A DNA stretch of 64,000 bases. It comes from Brevundimonas sp. (GTDB lineage Bacteria; Pseudomonadota; Alphaproteobacteria; Caulobacterales; Caulobacteraceae). The stretch covers positions 1 to 64,000 of the forward strand of contig JAPZRF010000034.1 of assembly GCA_027531145.1 (NCBI GenBank). Direction: 5' to 3'. Each line of letters opens with the position of its first letter. The first letter of the stretch is position 1. Below are positions 62,913-64,000 of this stretch, piece by piece. The translations under genes and the position numbers were made by a program. Below the pieces are notes generated by a model. It saw nothing but the letters and a program-made list of their open reading frames with translations. It did no database searches and was not told the origin of the DNA.

Positions 62913-62982
62913 CCCTCGCGCTTTCCGGACTCCGGCCTCCCGCCTGCCTTCCCTTGCGGGCGGGGTCCGGCATAGTCGCCCC

Positions 62983-63621
62983 ATGCCGTCCGCCCCGTCC
63001 CCCGACGCCCTGCACGCCGCCCGCGAGGCGCTGGCCGCCGCCGATCCGGCGCTGGCGCGCGCTCATGCGGCCCTGCCGCCTTTCGCATGGCGACTCCGCC
63101 CGGGCGGCTTTGAGGGGCTGTTCCGCATGATCGTGGAGCAGCAGGTGTCGGTCGCCGCCGCGGCCTCGATCTGGCGCCGGGTGGGCGCGGGGCTGGGCGA
63201 GGTGACGCCCGAGCGGCTGCTGGCGCACGCGCCGGAGACGTTGAGGAGCTTCGGCCTGTCGGGCCAGAAGGCGCGCTACGGCCGCGAGATCGCCCTCGCC
63301 CAGGTCGAGGGGCGGATCGACCTCAATGCGCTCGCTCACCTGGACGATGACGCGGCGGTGCAGGCCCTGACCGCCATCAAGGGCGTCGGACGCTGGACCG
63401 CGGAGACCTATCTGATGTTCTGCGAGGGCCGCGTCGACGTCTTTCCCGGCGGCGACGTGGCCCTGCAGGCGGCGATGGCGTGGCTGGACGGGCTGGAGGC
63501 CAGGCCGACCGAGAAGGCGGCCTATGTCCGGGCCGAGGCCTGGAGCCCACACCGCGGCGTTGCCGCCCACCTGCTATGGGCCTGGTACGGTGCGGTCAAG
63601 CGGGGGGAGGCGGCGGCGTAG
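62983..63621 (+). CDS. alkA: DNA-3-methyladenine glycosylase II (HhH-GPD)
   Basis: FRMIVEQQVSVAAAASIWRRV; ALTAIKGVGRWTAETYLMFCEGRVDVFPGGDVALQ. Confidence 0.92.
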   Translation: MPSAPSPDALHAAREALAAADPALARAHAALPPFAWRLRPGGFEGLFRMIVEQQVSVAAAASIWRRVGAGLGEVTPERLLAHAPETLRSFGLSGQKARYGREIALAQVEGRIDLNALAHLDDDAAVQALTAIKGVGRWTAETYLMFCEGRVDVFPGGDVALQAAMAWLDGLEARPTEKAAYVRAEAWSPHRGVAAHLLWAWYGAVKRGEAAA

Positions 63622-63691
63622 GCCCGGAGGGACTCGAACCCCCAACCAGACCGTTATGAGCGGTCGGCTCTAACCATTGAGCTACGGGCCC
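63619..63691 (-). tRNA. tRNA with CAT anticodon, probably tRNA-Ile2 (lysidine-modified) rather than elongator Met
   Basis: GGGCCCG-TA-GCTC-AATGGTTA-GAGC-C-GACCG-CTCATAA-CGGTC-TGGTT-GGGGG-TTCGAGT-CCCTC-CGGGCCT-A cloverleaf. Confidence 0.93.
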
Positions 63692-63877
63692 GCGCAGACG
63701 CGAGAGGCCCGGCCTAGCAGGGACCGGCGCGGCAGAAAAGCGGCGCGGGGTGAGCCCGATGTCATGCAGATGAACGGAACCTGCCATAGGGAGGCTTGCG
63801 TTCATTCAGCCGGCCAAGGTCAAGTTCGGCCTCTCGACTGGCGCGAAGGCCGGTGTCTGTTGGCAGGAGACTTCCGC

Positions 63878-64000
63878 ATGTCCCGTTCCGTTCTCGCCGC
63901 CGCGCTGGGTGCCGCGATGCTCGCCACAGTCGCCCCTGCGCCGGCGTTCGCCCAGGTGCAGCCGGAGCAGATGGTGCAGCCCGCGCCGTCGCTGAACCTG
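63878..64000 (+). CDS. Secreted protein, N-terminal fragment (truncated by window edge)
   Basis: MSRSVLAAALGAAMLATVAPAPAFAQVQPEQMVQPAPSLNL signal peptide. Confidence 0.6.
   Translation, partial: MSRSVLAAALGAAMLATVAPAPAFAQVQPEQMVQPAPSLNL

Overview
High-GC bacterial chromosome window, most likely alphaproteobacterial and probably Caulobacterales (inferred from gene content and protein flavour, not from a search). Most of it is ordinary housekeeping and metabolic sequence: KpsS-like capsule export protein, lipoprotein MsrA, Oar-type TonB receptor, a polyamine cluster (aguA, aguB, deoxyhypusine-synthase-like, ornithine decarboxylase), two-domain M16 peptidase, phnCDE with a PstS-like protein and an alkaline phosphatase, Lrp regulator with putA, VapBC, a metal-handling cluster, ptsN, hpf, gyrB, secreted M17 aminopeptidase, thiC with TPP riboswitch, an iron/B12-type ABC transporter, ECF sigma factor, panB, bamB, der, gluQ, alkA and a tRNA with CAT anticodon. 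Best candidates for something undescribed: (1) a translationally coupled, lower-GC three-gene cassette at 40.8-42.95 kb (STAS-like/GHKL ATPase, DUF4325-like STAS protein, membrane-anchored helical protein) next to thiC; (2) a small inverted-repeat-bounded element carrying an S23/four-helix-bundle gene inserted exactly between aguA and aguB, with a 74-bp ORF-less copy of the same element at 30.7 kb, both abutting a stop codon in the same orientation; (3) a small basic ORF coupled to a TIR/NDT-like protein gene at 54.1-54.9 kb; (4) dispersed palindromic repeat families, including a ~127-bp repeat present twice and a probable sequencing or assembly artefact at 38.6-38.9 kb. All calls come from reading the sequence and supplied translations; no homology searches were run.
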